Positions 46,348 through 55,864 are shown, counted from the stretch's first letter. The stretch: 64,000 nt of DNA from Saccharopolyspora erythraea NRRL 2338 (GCF_000062885.1 NC_009142.1:7739584-7803583); one strand, 5' to 3'. Numbers and translations: made by a program. Notes: a model not told the origin generated them from the sequence alone.

Positions 46348-47561
46348 CGGACTCCTCCCGTTTCGACGGTTTCGACCCCGTCCGCACTCTCGGTCTTCGA
46401 CCGCGCGGGCGCCCGCTCCGGCTCGGGCTGTGCGCCCTCGTCACCGATGGCGTGCCTGGGCACCCGCAGTGTGAAGGTGGAGCCGGTACCGAGCCTGCTC
46501 CACAGCTTCACCTCACCGCCGTGGTTGGCGGCGACGTGTTTGACGATGGCCAGCCCGAGGCCGGTCCCACCGGTGGCCCGCGACCGCGCCGGGTCGACGC
46601 GGAAGAACCGCTCGAAGACACGTTCCTGGTGCTCCGGCGCGATGCCGATGCCGCGGTCGGTGACGGCGATCTCGACGAAGTCGCCGGAGAGCCTGCGGCT
46701 GATCGAGACCGGGCTGCCAGGCGGCGAGTAGGACACGGCGTTGTCGACGAGGTTGCTCAGCGCGGTGACCAGCAGCGTGCGGTCGCCGTCGAGCAGCAGG
46801 CCGGACGGTTCGTCCACGGCGATCTCTATCCCGGCCGACTCGGCGCCGATGCGGCAACGGCCCAGCGCCTCCTCGACCAGGGCGTCCACCTCGAGGGTGG
46901 TGAGCTCGGGCAGCCGCTCGGCGCCCTGCAGCCGCGACAGCGCGATCAGCTCGGAGACCAGCGTGCCCAGCCGGGTCGACTCGTGCAGGATCTTGGTGGA
47001 GAAGCGGCGGACCTCCTCGGGGTCGTCCGCCGCGTCGAGCACCGCCTCGGCCAGCAGCGCGAGCGCGCCGACCGGGGTCTTGAGCTCGTGGCTGACGTTG
47101 GCGACGAAGTCGCGGCGGGTCGCCTCCAGCCGGACCGCGTCGGACTCGTCACCGGCGTCGATGACGGCGAAGCCGTCGCCGAGCGGGCGGGCGTCACCGA
47201 GGACCGCGGCGGGGCCGCGGCCGCGCAGGACGCGGCCGAGCGGGGAGAGGTCCACCGCGGTGGGTTCGCCGGTGGCGATGGCCTGCTCGGCGGCCTTCCT
47301 GGCGCGCGGGTCGGCCTGGTTGTCGCGGATGAGCCCCAGCTCGTCGGCGCGCGGGTTGTGCAGCACCACGTCGCCGAACTTGTTGACCACGACGACGCCG
47401 TTGTCGGTCGTGTGCACCAGTCGCTGGAGGAGTTCGGCGACGGTGGGGCCCTTCGGCTGCTTTCGCTCGTAACGCCGAGTCGCCCTCGCGGCCAGATAGC
47501 CACTCGCCGCGCCCACGAGCAGCACGGCGATGATCAGGGCGGTGTAGCCCAATGCGGTCAC
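46344..47561 (-). CDS. senX3: Sensor histidine kinase SenX3
   Basis: A 405-aa membrane sensor: a short N-terminal membrane helix (ALIIAVLLVGAASGYLA), a PAS-like domain (VHTTDNGVVVVNKFGDVVLHN), H-box FVANVSHELKTPVGAL and the ATP-binding boxes NLVDNAVSYSPPG, DRGIGIAPEHQERVFERFFR and GGTGLGLAIVKH. It lacks a large extracellular domain, as usual for SenX3, which senses phosphate through PstSCAB-PhoU. The C-terminal 35 residues are a polar tail. GTG 47561 chosen; the 278-bp upstream region holds phased TTCAC repeats. Confidence 0.94.
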   Translation of the reverse strand: MTALGYTALIIAVLLVGAASGYLAARATRRYERKQPKGPTVAELLQRLVHTTDNGVVVVNKFGDVVLHNPRADELGLIRDNQADPRARKAAEQAIATGEPTAVDLSPLGRVLRGRGPAAVLGDARPLGDGFAVIDAGDESDAVRLEATRRDFVANVSHELKTPVGALALLAEAVLDAADDPEEVRRFSTKILHESTRLGTLVSELIALSRLQGAERLPELTTLEVDALVEEALGRCRIGAESAGIEIAVDEPSGLLLDGDRTLLVTALSNLVDNAVSYSPPGSPVSISRRLSGDFVEIAVTDRGIGIAPEHQERVFERFFRVDPARSRATGGTGLGLAIVKHVAANHGGEVKLWSRLGTGSTFTLRVPRHAIGDEGAQPEPERAPARSKTESADGVETVETGGVR

Positions 47562-47646
47562 GCAAGCATCGTAAGCAGGCCGAGGCGGGCGGAGGCCAGT
47601 CCACATGGGCGTTCCGTGATACCCATGACACGAATCGGTCCGTTTC

Positions 47647-47685
47647 TTCACCCCCATTTCACCCTGGGGTCGGGGCCGGTTCACG
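47647..47685 (-). promoter_or_regulatory. Candidate RegX3/PhoP box: 11-bp-phased TTCAC repeats
   Basis: TTCACCC at 47647 and 47658 and TTCACG at 47680 (registers 0, 11 and 33) lie 85-120 bases upstream of the senX3 start. PhoP-type regulators bind direct repeats with an 11-bp period and a TTCACC core, so autoregulation is plausible. Confidence 0.4.
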
Positions 47686-47839
47686 TGTGCCACGACGAGC
47701 GGTTCCGCCGCGTTGGACGCAGAGACACGAACACCACTCGCATCATTCGTCCCGGTGTCACTTGATCAGGTGCACGGGTCCGTGCTGGAGCGCCGGGAAC
47801 GGGCGGGGCGACCGCGCACGGCGCCCCGCCCGGATGCGG

Positions 47840-48580
47840 TCAGCGGCCCTGGTTGGCGACCGCCGCCGCGGCGCTCGCCGCGGCCTCGGGGTCGAGGTAG
47901 GTGCCGCCCGGGTTGGTGGGCTTGAGGTCGTCGTCGAGGTCGTAGCGCAGCGGGATGCCGGTGGGGATGTTCAGCCCCGCGATGTCGGCGTCGGAGATGC
48001 CGTCGAGGTGCTTGACCAGCGCGCGCAGCGAGTTGCCGTGCGCGGCGACCAGCACGGTGCGGCCGGCGCGCAGGTCCGGCGCGATCGCGTCCTCCCAGTA
48101 CGGCAGCAGGCGGGCGACGACGTCCTTCAGGCACTCGGTGCGCGGCGCGTCGACGCCGGCGTAGCGGGCGTCGCCGTCCTGGCTGAACTCGCTGCCGGGC
48201 TCGATCTCCGGGGGCGGCGTGTCGTAGGAGCGGCGCCAGAGCATGAACTGCTCCTCGCCGTACTCCTCCAGGGTCTGCTTCTTGTTCTTGCCCTGCAGCG
48301 CGCCGTAGTGGCGCTCGTTGAGGCGCCAGTCGCGGCGGACCGGGATCCAGTGCCGGTCGGCGACGTCGAGGGCGATGTTGGCGGTCGAGATGGCGCGGCG
48401 CAGCAGCGAGGTGTGCAGCACCTCGGGCAGCACTCCGCTCTCGCGGAGCAGCTCACCGCCGCGCGTCGCCTCGGCCTGCCCCTTCTCGGAGAGGGGAACG
48501 TCCACCCAGCCGGTGAACAGGTTCTCGGCGTTCCATGTGCTCTCACCGTGCCGCAGCAGCACCAGAGTCCCAGCAGTCAT
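47840..48580 (-). CDS. gpmA: 2,3-bisphosphoglycerate-dependent phosphoglycerate mutase
   Basis: A 246-aa glycolytic mutase interconverting 3- and 2-phosphoglycerate. Motifs: [20 protein letters not shown] (phosphohistidine 11), [22 protein letters not shown] and [15 protein letters not shown]. Full length and all active-site residues are intact, unlike the phosphatase relative at 12453. It lies directly upstream of senX3-regX3 in the same orientation, as in mycobacteria. ATG 48580. Confidence 0.95.
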   Translation of the reverse strand: MTAGTLVLLRHGESTWNAENLFTGWVDVPLSEKGQAEATRGGELLRESGVLPEVLHTSLLRRAISTANIALDVADRHWIPVRRDWRLNERHYGALQGKNKKQTLEEYGEEQFMLWRRSYDTPPPEIEPGSEFSQDGDARYAGVDAPRTECLKDVVARLLPYWEDAIAPDLRAGRTVLVAAHGNSLRALVKHLDGISDADIAGLNIPTGIPLRYDLDDDLKPTNPGGTYLDPEAAASAAAAVANQGR

Positions 48581-48629
48581 GGGCCCAGGCTATAACCAGC
48601 GGATACGGCTCCGGAGCGACCCGTGACGA

Positions 48630-48660
48630 CGCCCACCGGGGCCGGGCGCCCCGGTGGGCG
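48630..48660 (-). terminator. osmC terminator hairpin
   Basis: Perfect 13-bp stem (48630-48642 with 48648-48660), 5-nt loop, immediately after the OsmC stop. An outer GTGACG/CGTCAC pair extends it. Confidence 0.7.
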
Positions 48661-48666
48661 CGGGCG

Positions 48667-49098
48667 TCACTCGAGAGCGGCGTCGAGGCTGATCGTGGTG
48701 CCGGTCAGCGCCGCCGAGACCGGGCAGATGTCCTTGGCCTTGCGGGCGGCCTCGTCGAAGGACGCGGCATCGGCGCTGGGGACCCTGGCCCGTACGGTCA
48801 GGGCGATGCCGGTGATCGCGAAGCCGTCCCCGCGGGGACCGAACGAGACCTCGGCGCTGGTGCTGATCGACTCCGGCGGCGTGCCCGCCGCGGTGAGCAG
48901 CCCGGAGAGCTGCATCGAGTAGCACGACGAGTGCGCGGCGGCGATGAGCTCCTCGGGGCTGGTCCTGCCTTCGGGCGCCTCGGCCCGGGACGCCCAGGTG
49001 ACCGGGAAGGTCCCGGCCGCGGAGGACTCCAGCGCGACGTTGCCGGAGCCGGACTTGAGGTCTCCGGTCCACTGGGTGGTGGCGTTTCGCTCGGTCAT
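48667..49098 (-). CDS. OsmC/Ohr-family peroxiredoxin
   Basis: A 143-aa OsmC-like protein. The two redox cysteines lie in AAHSSCYSMQLSGLL and AKDICPVSAALTGTT; EELIAAAHSSC and the preceding TSPEE are family landmarks. These dimeric enzymes reduce organic hydroperoxides with thiol donors. ATG 49098 has GAGGAG about eight bases upstream; ATG 49125 is possible. It is a single gene ending in a hairpin, with a long upstream region containing an 8-bp inverted repeat. Confidence 0.88.
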   Translation of the reverse strand: MTERNATTQWTGDLKSGSGNVALESSAAGTFPVTWASRAEAPEGRTSPEELIAAAHSSCYSMQLSGLLTAAGTPPESISTSAEVSFGPRGDGFAITGIALTVRARVPSADAASFDEAARKAKDICPVSAALTGTTISLDAALE

Positions 49099-49242
49099 TT
49101 CACGCTCCTCGGCGGGTTCGCTCATCGGTGCACGCGCGGGCCCGCACGGACCCTCCGGCCACGATCCCGCAGCGCGCGGCAGGCCGCAGCTTTGGTTGTG
49201 GCCGTCACGGGACGGTTATCCGATCACCGCATCTCCGTAACT

Positions 49243-49270
49243 CGAAAGTGGTGCAGCTCACTCACTTTCG
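49243..49270. promoter_or_regulatory. 8-bp inverted repeat upstream of osmC
   Basis: CGAAAGTG (49243-49250) and CACTTTCG (49263-49270) flank a 12-nt spacer, about 145 bases from the osmC ATG. It could bind a dimeric regulator or form a hairpin. Confidence 0.4.
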
Positions 49271-49516
49271 CAAACCGACAGCGTCTCGATTCCGGTGCGT
49301 TACTTTCAGTGCCCAACTTCACCCCAATGGAGTAAAGCGCCGGACTTGTGACCGGTGCGCGACTCTGCGAAGTTGTCATCGCTCTCATTGATCGGCTCCC
49401 ACGCACTCCCCGATTCGATGAGAGCAAAGAGCGCGGTTCGCTTTCCCCCAATCTGGACCGCGCCCCGCCGGGCCGCGGGTGCCCCCCGCCCATCGGCCCG
49501 ACAGGCGGGACCCCTA

Positions 49517-49567
49517 CGCGGGGCGGTTCGAGCTCGCGACTCCCCCTCTCTCCCGAACCGCCCCGCG
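49517..49567 (-). terminator. Long-loop hairpin terminator after the DUF4349 gene
   Basis: Perfect 14-bp stem (49517-49530 with 49554-49567) closing a 23-nt loop, ~100 bases beyond the DUF4349 stop. Confidence 0.6.
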
Positions 49568-49665
49568 CGTCCCGCTCAGGACGCCACCCCGGACCACCCG
49601 CAGCCGGGGAGCCACAGAGCCATCTTCGAAGCGGCGTAGCCGCTCGGCCCACCCCCGGCGGGCTC

Positions 49666-50520
49666 TCAGAGTTCCGAACGCCTCAGCAGCCGCCTGCGCC
49701 GCAGCAGCAGCCATCCCGCGGTGGCCGGGACCGCGAGCACCACCGCGAACGGCAGGACGGCGCCGAGCGCCGTGAGCGCGAACGCCCCGAAGGCCGTGAG
49801 CGCGTTCCACCCGCCTGCCAGCCCGGCCAGGAAACCCGTGTCGCCGTCATCGCCCGCGACCGACGGCGGAGCCGAGATCCGGACGTCCAGGGTGGCCAGC
49901 TCCACCTGCCCGGACAGCGCGGCGTCACGCCGCAGCAGGGCGTCGAGCTCGGACTCGCGACTGCTCAGCTCGCTCTCGATCCGCACGATGTCGGCCACGC
50001 TGGTGGCCTGGTCCATGAGAGCCCGCAGGCGCTGCACGCTCGCCCGCTGGGACTCGATCCGGCTCCTGGTGTCGACGACCTGGTCGGTGACGTCCTCGGC
50101 GCGCTGGCTCCGCGCGGTGACCTCGCCCAGACCGGCGATCTCGTCGAGCATCCGGTCGAGTCGTTCCGACGGCACCCTGAGCACCAGGTCGGTGCCGCCG
50201 CGGTAGCTGTCCTCCTGGGCCAGGTGGCCTCCGGCTGCCTCGGCCATCCCGCGCACGCGGGCTGCCGTGCCCGTCACGTCGGCGGCTTCCAGGCCGAGCT
50301 CGGCGGTGCGGACCACCTGCCGCTCCGGCACCGCAGGATTCGGCTGCCGTTGGGCGTGCAGGCCCTTCGAGTCGGACTCGGTCGCCCGGTCCGGGGCGAT
50401 CGCCGGCTGCCCTGCCTGCGAGGAGACGTCCTGCCCGGCCGAACATCCAGCCGCCAGCACCCCCACCAGCAACGCCACGGCCGGTCGACGTAATCGCCAC
50501 GTGCCCTTGCGTTCGCGCAT
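49666..50520 (-). CDS. DUF4349 lipoprotein
   Basis: A 284-aa lipoprotein: lipobox LAAGC (Cys26), a polar linker, then a DUF4349-like domain with ERQVVRTAELGLEAADV, long alpha-helical coiled segments (TRSRIESQRASVQRLRALMD, IVRIESELSSRESELDALLR) and a C-terminal transmembrane helix followed by a basic tail (LLLRRRRLLRRSEL). It would be anchored at both ends with the coiled domain outside. Function unknown; a mechanosensing or stress role is only guessed for the family. ATG 50520 has GAGGAGAG upstream. Confidence 0.8.
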   Translation of the reverse strand: MRERKGTWRLRRPAVALLVGVLAAGCSAGQDVSSQAGQPAIAPDRATESDSKGLHAQRQPNPAVPERQVVRTAELGLEAADVTGTAARVRGMAEAAGGHLAQEDSYRGGTDLVLRVPSERLDRMLDEIAGLGEVTARSQRAEDVTDQVVDTRSRIESQRASVQRLRALMDQATSVADIVRIESELSSRESELDALLRRDAALSGQVELATLDVRISAPPSVAGDDGDTGFLAGLAGGWNALTAFGAFALTALGAVLPFAVVLAVPATAGWLLLRRRRLLRRSEL

Positions 50521-50609
50521 TCCACTCTCCTCGGTCTGCGTCCGCGTCGCGGACAACCGGAGGACGAGCGGAGGTGATCACGGCGTTGCAGGGCCGCGCT
50601 CGTGGGCGC

Positions 50610-51107
50610 TCAGCCCGACATGGGCCGATCGCGCTCGATCAGCTGCTGGAACGGGCGCAGGTTGGCCAGCGACTCGCCGCGCGAGGTGCGCCAGTCCCAC
50701 TCGCGCCGGATCGCGGTGGCGAAGCCGATCTCCAGCAGCGTGTTGAAGTCGCCGTCGGCGGCCTCCAGCACCTGGCCCAGGATGCGGTCCAGCTCGTCGG
50801 CGGTCACCGCGTGCAGGCCGATGCGCCCGACGAGGTAGATGTCGCCGTTGGAGTCGATCGTGTAGTGCACGCCGTAGAGGCGGGCGTTGCGGCGCAGCAG
50901 GTGGCGGTAGACCTCCTCGTGGGCCTCGTCCGGCTGCCTGCACACGAACGCCTCGACCACCAGCGCGTGCTCGGCGACCAGCAGCCAGCAGTTGGTCTGC
51001 AGCTTCTTGGTGCCGGGCAGCGTGACGAAGAAGCGCCCGTCCTCGCGGTGCTGGTACTCCAGCCCGATCTCGTCCAGGGTTGAGCTGATGACCTCGTCGA
51101 GGCTCAC
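50610..51107 (-). CDS. YbjN-family protein
   Basis: A 165-aa protein with a YbjN fold (type III secretion chaperone-like): [40 protein letters not shown], and [23 protein letters not shown] near the C-terminus. In mycobacteria the counterpart (Rv0487) follows mshA. The GTG at 51107 overlaps the mshA stop (GTGA) and GGGAGG lies just upstream, so it has both coupling and its own ribosome site. Function in mycothiol metabolism not shown. Confidence 0.85.
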
Positions 51108-52405
51108 GCGGTGACCTCCCGGATCCGCAGTCGTGCGTCGAATGTCGTCCTGGCCCGCGCGTAGGTGTCCAGCAGCGCCTCGGTGGTGCTCTCCCAGGAG
51201 AACCCCGCCGCGTGCCCCGTGGTCCCCGCCGCGAGCCGGGCACGGCGTCCCGGGCTCAGCACCACCGACGCCAGCGCGTCGGCCCAGCGCCGCGTCTCGT
51301 GCCCGTCGACCAGCAGGCCGGAGACGCCGTCGGCGACGGCGACCGGCAGTCCGCCGACCGCCGCCGCGACCACCGGAGTACCGCAAGCCTGCGCTTCCAA
51401 TGCCACCAGACCGAAGGATTCGCTGTAGCTGGGGACGGCGACGACGTCGCACGCCCGGTACACCGACGCCAGCGCGTCGCCGCGCTGCGGCGGCAGGAAC
51501 CGGACGACGTCGGTGATGCCGAGCGACCTCGCCAGCTCGTGCAGGGCGCGCGGCCGCTCCAGACCACTGCCCGACGGGCCTCCGACGACCAGCACCACCA
51601 ACCGCTCCCGCAGTCCGGGGTGCCGGTCGAGCAGCGCCGCGGTGGCCTTGAGCAGCACGTCGGGCGCCTTCAGCGGCTGGATGCGGCCGACGAAGCCGAG
51701 CACGACCGCATCCGCGGGTAACCCGAACTCCGCTCGCGCGGCCGACCGGTCGCCGGGGGTGAACCGCTCCAGGTCGACACCGGGCGGGATGGTCGCGACC
51801 GCCTCGGGGTCGGCGTCGTAGCGCTCGATCAGGTCGGCGGCCTCGAACTCGGTGTTGGCCACGAGCCGGTCGGCGCCGGCCACGACCTGCTCCTCACCCA
51901 TCACGCGCACCATCGGCTCGGGGGTGTCGCCTTCGGCGAGCGCGGCGTTCTTGACCTTGGCGAGGGTGTGCGCGGTGTGCACCAGCGGCACGCCCCAGCG
52001 CTGCCTGGCCAGCCAGCCGACCTGCCCGGAGAGCCAGTAGTGCGAGTGCACGACGTCGTAGTAGCCGGGGTCGTGGCGCGCCTCGACGCGCAGCGCGCCG
52101 GCGGCGAAGGCGCAGATCTGCGACGGCAGGTCGTTCTTGTCCAGGCCCTCGAAGGGGCCCGCCAGCAGGCTGCGCACCGTGACGCCCGGCGCGAGCTGCG
52201 CGACCGGCGGGATGTCGGAGGAGGTGGCGCGGGTGAAGATCTCGACCTCGGTGCCCAGCTCGGCCAGCTTCGCCGAGGTCTTGGCGATGTAGACGTTCAT
52301 CCCGCCCGCGTCGCCGGTGCCCGGCTGCTCGAGCGGGGAGGTGTGCAGCGAGAGCACCGCGGCCCGGCGCGGCCAGGTGCGCGAAAGATCAGTGGTGGCG
52401 GTCAT
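51104..52405 (-). CDS. mshA: D-inositol-3-phosphate glycosyltransferase MshA
   Basis: A 433-aa GT-B/GT4 glycosyltransferase starting mycothiol synthesis by linking N-acetylglucosamine to 1L-myo-inositol-1-phosphate. N-terminal [20 protein letters not shown] (substrate loop), [31 protein letters not shown] and the C-terminal [20 protein letters not shown] (EX7E motif) are complete. ATG 52405 gives the normal length. The coupled YbjN gene follows. A mycothiol-dependent enzyme at 60761 would use the product. Confidence 0.96.
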
Positions 52406-52617
52406 CTGCTGTCCATCGAGGCCTTTCGCCGGCGGCCCGAGCCTTTCGAGCGCCCTCCACCCCGACATTTTCGACCGCGGAAACATTCCCGTAGCGTCCG
52501 ATCGCGCCGGGGCCCGCGACGACGCTACCGCCCCGGCGGCGCCATACCCCCTGTTCCGGCGCCGCCGGGTGGCGCTGTTCACATTCGGCGGCCGGACGCG
52601 CGGTGTTCGGCTCCCGG

Positions 52618-53993
52618 TTACCGGAGGGCGCGGTCCTCGCGCCGCCGGAACGCCAGCGCCGCCAGCGCGCCGACCGCGGCGACACCGGCGGTGGCGAACA
52701 CCGCCGTGCGCAGGCCGCCGACCGGGGACGCCGCCGCGCCGGCCACGGCCACCAGGACCGCCAGCCCGGCCGAACCGCCGACCTGCTGCGCCGTCGAGGC
52801 CATTCCCGAAGCCACGCCCTGCTCGTGGTGCTCGACCCCGGTCCCCGCCGCGATCCACATGCCGGTCCAGGTCAGGCCCTGCCCCAGGCTGAGGACCGCG
52901 ATCCCGGCCAGCAGTCCGGCGTAGGTCCCGTCGCCTGCCATGCCCGACGCCGGCGCCACCATGCCGACGGCACCCAGCAGCAGCCCGGTGACCAGCGTGT
53001 TCCGCACCCCGAAGCGGCCGACCATCCGCTCGCCCAGCAACGTTCCGGCCGTCGTCAGCAGGCTCTGCGGCAGGAACGCGAGCCCGGTGGCCAACGCCGA
53101 GTACCCGTGGACGTCCTGCAGGTACAGCGTCAGGAAGTAGTACTGGACGCCGAAGGTGGCCATGAAGACCGCGGTGACCGCCATCGCCACGACCAGGTCG
53201 CGGTGGCGGAGGAGTCGCAGCGGCATCACCGGGTCCGCGCTGCGCGACTCGATGCGTGCGAAAGCCACCAGCAGGACGACGCCGAGCACCGCGCTGACGA
53301 CGACGGCGGGCTGCCCCCAGCCCATCTCGGGCCCCTCCACCAGGGCGAACACCACCAGCGTCACCCCGGCCGTCGCGGTGACCGCGCCCGGCAGGTCGAA
53401 GGCTCGCCCGCTTTCGCGCACGGGGTCCGGCTGGATCAGCCGGAGCGCCGCCAGCGCGCCGGCCGCGCACAGCGGCACGTTGACCAGGAACACCGACTCC
53501 CACCCGAGCGCACTGGTGAGGACCCCGCCGAACAGCGCGCCGAGCGCGAGGCCGCGCTCCACACGGCGAGCGCGCGGTTGCGCTCGCGCCCCTCGGCGAA
53601 GGTCGTGTTGATCAGCGAGAGGGCCGCCGGGAACAGCAGCGCCGCCCCGAGGCCCTGCACCGCGCGGGCCACGACCAGCAGCCACGGCGTCGCGGCGAGC
53701 CCGCCGACCAGCGACGACAGCGCGAACAGCGTCATGCCCGCGACGAACGTGCGGCGTCGCCCGAGCAGGTCGCCTGCCCGGCCGCCGAGCAGCAGGAAGC
53801 CTCCGAAAGCCACCGCGTACGCGCTGACCACCCACTGCAGGGTCTGCGCGGAGAACTCCAGCCCGACGCCGATCTCGGGCAGCGCGACGAACACGATGTT
53901 GTAGTCCATAGCGATGATGAACTGCGCGAACGCCAGCAGGGCCAGGGCCGCGCGGTGGCGCGGCCGGGCGTCCGGCAGAACTGCGGTGGACAA
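52618..53993 (-). pseudogene. MFS drug exporter with internal frameshift
   Basis: Two frames together cover one DHA-type MFS transporter of about 450 aa. The first half starts at TTG 53993 after GGAGGAG and encodes about five helices including GGRAGDLLGRRRTFVAGMTL, up to RNRALAVW. The second half continues in another frame from [20 protein letters not shown] to the stop at 52618. The shift is near 53553, where several family residues (AAGGSG-like) also seem missing, so a short deletion fits. It is either a pseudogene or a sequencing error. Divergent from an ArsR regulator, which probably represses it. Confidence 0.75.
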
Positions 53994-54010
53994 GTCGATC
54001 TCCTCCGTAC

Positions 54011-54046
54011 GATGGTAAGGCGACCATCGAACAGTTTTACTGTTCG
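54011..54046. promoter_or_regulatory. Inverted repeats between MFS and ArsR genes
   Basis: CGAACAG-TTTTA-CTGTTCG (54028-54046) is a perfect 7-bp inverted repeat next to GATGGT/ACCATC (54011-54028). The MFS ribosome site is just before it, so a bound ArsR dimer would block the exporter promoter. Confidence 0.6.
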
Positions 54047-54101
54047 CAGATCGTCGTACATTCGTGGGTGCCGCTACAAGGCGGGAAGATCAGATGTGAT
54101 C

Positions 54102-54121
54102 AGTACGACGGTTCGCGTACT
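54102..54121. promoter_or_regulatory. Second inverted repeat at the ArsR gene start
   Basis: AGTACG (54102-54107) and CGTACT (54116-54121) with an 8-nt spacer lie nine bases before the ArsR GTG. Different from the 54028 site, so autoregulation or a different regulator is possible. Confidence 0.45.
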
Positions 54122-54129
54122 ATGCGGCA

Positions 54130-54462
54130 GTGGCGTTCCACCATCCGACCCGCGAGCAGATCCAGCTCCCCGACGTGCTCACCGCGCTCGGGCACCCCGT
54201 GCGGCTGAGCATCGTGCGGGCGCTGGCCGAAGGCGGCGAGCACTCGTGCGGAGCGCTGCCCTCGCCGGTCTCGAAGTCGACGATGACCCACCACTGGCGC
54301 GTCCTGCGCGAGAGCGGCGTCATCCACCAGCGGCCGGAAGGGCGCGAGCACTTCCTCACCCTGCGCTGCGCCGACCTCGACGCCCGCTTCCCGGGGCTGC
54401 TGCACGCGATCCTCGACGCGGCGAAGCAGCCGGAAGCGGCGACGCCCGCGGCGGGCGGCTGA
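54130..54462 (+). CDS. ArsR-family transcriptional regulator
   Basis: A 110-aa winged helix-turn-helix repressor: LTALGHPVRLSIVRALAEGG, HTH MTHHWRVLRESGVIHQRPEG and wing REHFLTLRCADLD. No metal-binding CxC motif of arsenic sensors is seen; the single cysteines are scattered. Such regulators commonly control a divergent MFS exporter, as here. GTG 54130. It ends at a shared bidirectional hairpin with the L,D-transpeptidase gene. Ligand unknown. Confidence 0.85.
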   Translation: MAFHHPTREQIQLPDVLTALGHPVRLSIVRALAEGGEHSCGALPSPVSKSTMTHHWRVLRESGVIHQRPEGREHFLTLRCADLDARFPGLLHAILDAAKQPEAATPAAGG

Positions 54463-54483
54463 CGCCGCGCCAGGGCGCAACGA

Positions 54484-54528
54484 CGAACGGCCTGCCCATC
54501 CGGGATTTCCGGACGAACAGGCCGTTCG
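54484..54528. terminator. Bidirectional terminator between ArsR and L,D-transpeptidase genes
   Basis: 11-bp perfect stem (54484-54494 with 54518-54528) with an inner TCCGG/CCGGA hairpin in the loop, in an 82-bp convergent gap. Confidence 0.75.
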
Positions 54529-54544
54529 GCGGTCGTTCAGCGCG

Positions 54545-55720
54545 TCAGAGCGCGGACTTCTGCTTCCACTGGTCCCAGCTCAGCAGCCAGTCGAACACGT
54601 CGTAGTGCGGCGGCATGCCGGCGTTGGAGCCGGTCACCACCACCGGGTCGCCGAGCAGCGCGCTGTCGAAGTAGGCCTTCGCGTCGGCCTCGCTGAGGTT
54701 GACGCAGCCGTGCGAGTTGTTCACCTTGCCCAGCGCGGCCCGGTTCTCCTCGTTCTCGTGGATGAACTCGCCGTGGTTGGAGATCCGCAGGGCCCACTTC
54801 TTCTCCACGTCGGTGTAGCCGTAGCGCGGGTTGTTCATGATCTCGACGGGCTTCTTCTCCATCACGACGTAGGTGCCGTTCGGCGTGTTCAGGTTCGGGT
54901 CCGCCGACTTGCCGTAGCTCGCCGGGTAGCTGGCGACCTGCTTGCCGTCGCGCTCCACGACCATCATGTGGGTGTTGACGTCGGCCCTGACGATCTGCGC
55001 GCGGCCGATGGTGAACTCCGTGCTCAGGTCCGCCACCCCGTAGCGGCCCTTGCCGTAGTGCACGCCGTAGAGCTTGGCCTCGACCGACACCTTGGTGTGC
55101 GCCGGCCAGAACTCCTTGGGCCGCCAGTCGACCTGGGTGTCCGAAAGCCACGCCCACGAGCCCTCGACCGGAACCGAGGTGCGCACCGCCAGCGCCCGCT
55201 GCGCGGCGGCCTTGTCCTGCACCGGCTCGGCGAACTTCAGGCTGATCGGCATCCCGACGCCGACCTCGGCGTGGTCGGTGGGGTTGATCGTCGCGCGCAC
55301 GGTCTTCGCCGGCTTCAGCGTCGTGAACTCGCCCTCGACCGGCACCGTCCGGCCGTCGGAACCGGTGGCCTTGCCCGACCAGGTGTAGGTCTTGCCGAAG
55401 CCCAGCGCCTCGGTGGCCTTCCAGCTCCGGCCGTCCTGGGCCAGCTCGCCCGCGACCTGCTTGCCGTCGGAGTTGGTCAGGGTGACCTCGTCGAGCCTGC
55501 CGCCCTCGACACCCGCCTTGATCGGCGCGGCCGGGTTGACGTCGACCGCACCGGCACCCGGCTCGATCGAGACCTTGGCGACCGGTGCCGCCTGCGCCGC
55601 GTTCCCGCTGCCGCCGGGCGCGCTCGATCCGCATCCCGACACCAGCAGCAACGCCGCCAGCATGCCCGCCACCGCGGTCCACAGCGCCCGCGAACGCGAG
55701 CGCCCAACCCTGCTCAGCAC
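54545..55720 (-). CDS. L,D-transpeptidase lipoprotein (Ldt)
   Basis: A 391-aa lipoprotein: lipobox LVSGC (Cys30), two Ig-like domains (about 45-150 and 150-235), then a YkuD catalytic domain with ISNHGEFIH and the nucleophile in NSHGCVNLSEADA. It makes 3-3 peptidoglycan cross-links and is the usual carbapenem-targetable class in actinobacteria. Rv0483 (LprQ) is the positional counterpart as I recall. GTG 55720 follows GAAGG. It is convergent with the ArsR gene and divergent from an SDR gene. Confidence 0.93.
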   Translation of the reverse strand: MLSRVGRSRSRALWTAVAGMLAALLLVSGCGSSAPGGSGNAAQAAPVAKVSIEPGAGAVDVNPAAPIKAGVEGGRLDEVTLTNSDGKQVAGELAQDGRSWKATEALGFGKTYTWSGKATGSDGRTVPVEGEFTTLKPAKTVRATINPTDHAEVGVGMPISLKFAEPVQDKAAAQRALAVRTSVPVEGSWAWLSDTQVDWRPKEFWPAHTKVSVEAKLYGVHYGKGRYGVADLSTEFTIGRAQIVRADVNTHMMVVERDGKQVASYPASYGKSADPNLNTPNGTYVVMEKKPVEIMNNPRYGYTDVEKKWALRISNHGEFIHENEENRAALGKVNNSHGCVNLSEADAKAYFDSALLGDPVVVTGSNAGMPPHYDVFDWLLSWDQWKQKSAL

Positions 55721-55864
55721 CTTGACCTTCTTTCCGATCGATCTTTGACCCTGTGTGTAAGACGTATGACGCCCCGAAAAGATGTCCGGGCACCACAGTG
55801 TCTCGTGTCACATCGATCGGGTGAGCGCACGCCCCCCGCCGCGGGGTTGGGGGAAGATCGGGGC

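Larger units (their letters stand above)
49099..49665. other. 567-bp gap upstream of osmC
   Basis: No gene supported. Less GC-rich DNA at 49190-49420 includes an inverted repeat at 49243-49270 and is probably regulatory. The terminator of the DUF4349 gene lies at 49517-49567. Open frames across it read atypical Arg/Pro-rich sequence. Confidence 0.55.

Noticed and set aside
49348-50493. 381-codon plus-strand frame across the osmC-DUF4349 interval
   Set aside because: It is antisense to the DUF4349 gene and reads Arg/Pro-rich sequence without motifs.
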